From Gammaproteobacteria bacterium (GTDB lineage Bacteria > Pseudomonadota > Gammaproteobacteria > GCF-002020875), in NCBI GenBank assembly GCA_018671205.1, contig JABHIC010000348.1:1-5837 (forward strand): a stretch of DNA of 5,837 nucleotides. Reading direction: 5' to 3'. Made by a program: the position numbers and the translations under genes. Positions 5,397 to 5,837 of this stretch are shown piece after piece. Within the stretch, counting starts at the first letter, position 1. The number at the start of each line of letters is the position of its first letter. The notes under the pieces were generated by a model that was not told the origin of the DNA, ran no database searches, and worked only from the letters and a program-made list of their open reading frames with translations.

Positions 5397-5472
5397 CAAG
5401 GTCTGTCTCATAAATATAATTGAATCGTCCCTGACTTATTTCAGAGGCTCCTAAACCAGAGGAACTATTATT

Positions 5473-5837
5473 ATGAAGCGTAAACTCTCTCTGTTGCTGT
5501 TCGTTCCCCTCTCTCTGCCGGTTTGGTCAGACGATCAATCGATGCCCCCGCTGCAGGATGAGCTCGTCGTTGCGATGAATATGGACGAAGAGATGGCGCT
5601 TTTTAATATCATGAATATCCTCAATGTTGAGACCGAGATTGCAACCAAGAGCAAGGTTAATGCGGATTATGTTCCCGGAATTGTGACCGTCCTGAAGGGG
5701 GAGCAACTGGAGATGATGGGGGTTGAGGATGTGCATGGCGCGCTACAGTATGTGCCGGGAGCCAACCTGGTCTCCAACAACTATGGGCGCAAAGGGGTTA
5801 CGGTACGTGGGATCGGGGGGGCATTTGGCTCCTCTAA
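5473..5837 (+). CDS. TonB-dependent outer-membrane receptor, N-terminal part (3' end beyond window)
   Basis: The frame opens at ATG 5473 and runs 121 codons off the window end without a stop. AGAGGAA (5458-5464) eight bases upstream supports the start. Residues 1-19 form a Sec signal peptide (KRK, then LSLLLFVPLSLPVW, cut near SDD). DELVVA (29-34) resembles a TonB box. From about 60 the plug domain begins: VPGIVTVLKGEQLEMMGVEDVHGALQYVPGA, then the strand ending VTVRGIGG. Family knowledge: these 600-800-residue beta-barrels import siderophores, haem, cobalamin or other ligands using TonB energy. The substrate cannot be told from this fragment. The segment NMDEEMALFNIMNIL plus TEIATKSKVNADYVPG between signal and plug is a pattern I associate with one TonB-receptor subgroup. 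It is divergent from the zapB-like/zapA operon. Confidence 0.85.
   Translation, partial: MKRKLSLLLFVPLSLPVWSDDQSMPPLQDELVVAMNMDEEMALFNIMNILNVETEIATKSKVNADYVPGIVTVLKGEQLEMMGVEDVHGALQYVPGANLVSNNYGRKGVTVRGIGGAFGSS

Noticed and set aside
5379..5400. Fur box before the TonB-dependent receptor
   Set aside because: The AT-rich sequence matches only scattered positions of the 19-base consensus, no better than chance.

Overview
The window looks like chromosome from a gammaproteobacterium, most likely a sulfur-oxidising lineage. The main evidence is the run zapB-like / zapA / 6S RNA / 5-formyltetrahydrofolate cyclo-ligase on the minus strand, a hallmark gammaproteobacterial arrangement. A 373-residue protein that I recognise as DsrS-like points to sulfur oxidation; DsrS belongs to the reverse-acting Dsr sulfur oxidation system of organisms such as Allochromatium. 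Base composition is moderate and coding density is high. I see no insertion sequence, phage gene, CRISPR array or tRNA. Species cannot be named from this sequence alone.

Layout, left to right. (1) Positions 1-999, plus: the 3' part of a VWA-like metallopeptidase-fold protein (DUF2201 type), whose start lies before the window. (2) 1012-1638, minus: an unrecognised protein with two membrane segments and a long charged tail, ending 12 bases from the first gene. (3) 1639-1899: an AT-rich divergent intergenic region with candidate promoters in both directions, a 12-base perfect palindrome over the minus-strand -10, and a leader hairpin before the next gene. (4) 1900-3021, plus: dsrS-like gene, followed 11 bases later by (5) yaaA, 3033-3854, probably in the same transcript. 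(6) 3829-4428, minus: the cyclo-ligase, whose 3' end overlaps that of yaaA by 26 bases. (7) About 4489-4680, minus: 6S RNA. (8) 4710-5036 zapA and 5033-5266 zapB-like (TIGR02449 type), minus, overlapping by four bases, with a good sigma70 promoter almost touching the start codon. (9) 5267-5472: divergent promoter region. (10) 5473 to the window end, plus: the N-terminus of a TonB-dependent outer-membrane receptor.

How the genes relate. The minus-strand block is the usual housekeeping cluster: Z-ring accessory proteins, the 6S RNA that sequesters sigma70 RNA polymerase in stationary phase, and a folate salvage enzyme co-transcribed downstream of 6S. dsrS and yaaA form a two-gene unit possibly linking sulfur oxidation with oxidative or iron stress, but that link is inference from adjacency. 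The VWA gene probably belongs with a MoxR-type AAA+ ATPase outside the window. The receptor starts a separate uptake locus.

I did not find a convincing new biological system. The most worthwhile leads are the stand-alone dsrS-like gene with its own promoter and leader hairpin, the probable near-leaderless zapB-like/zapA transcript, the yaaA tail written over the end of the cyclo-ligase gene, competing hairpins between 6S RNA and the cyclo-ligase gene, and an HDxxH variant in the VWA protein.
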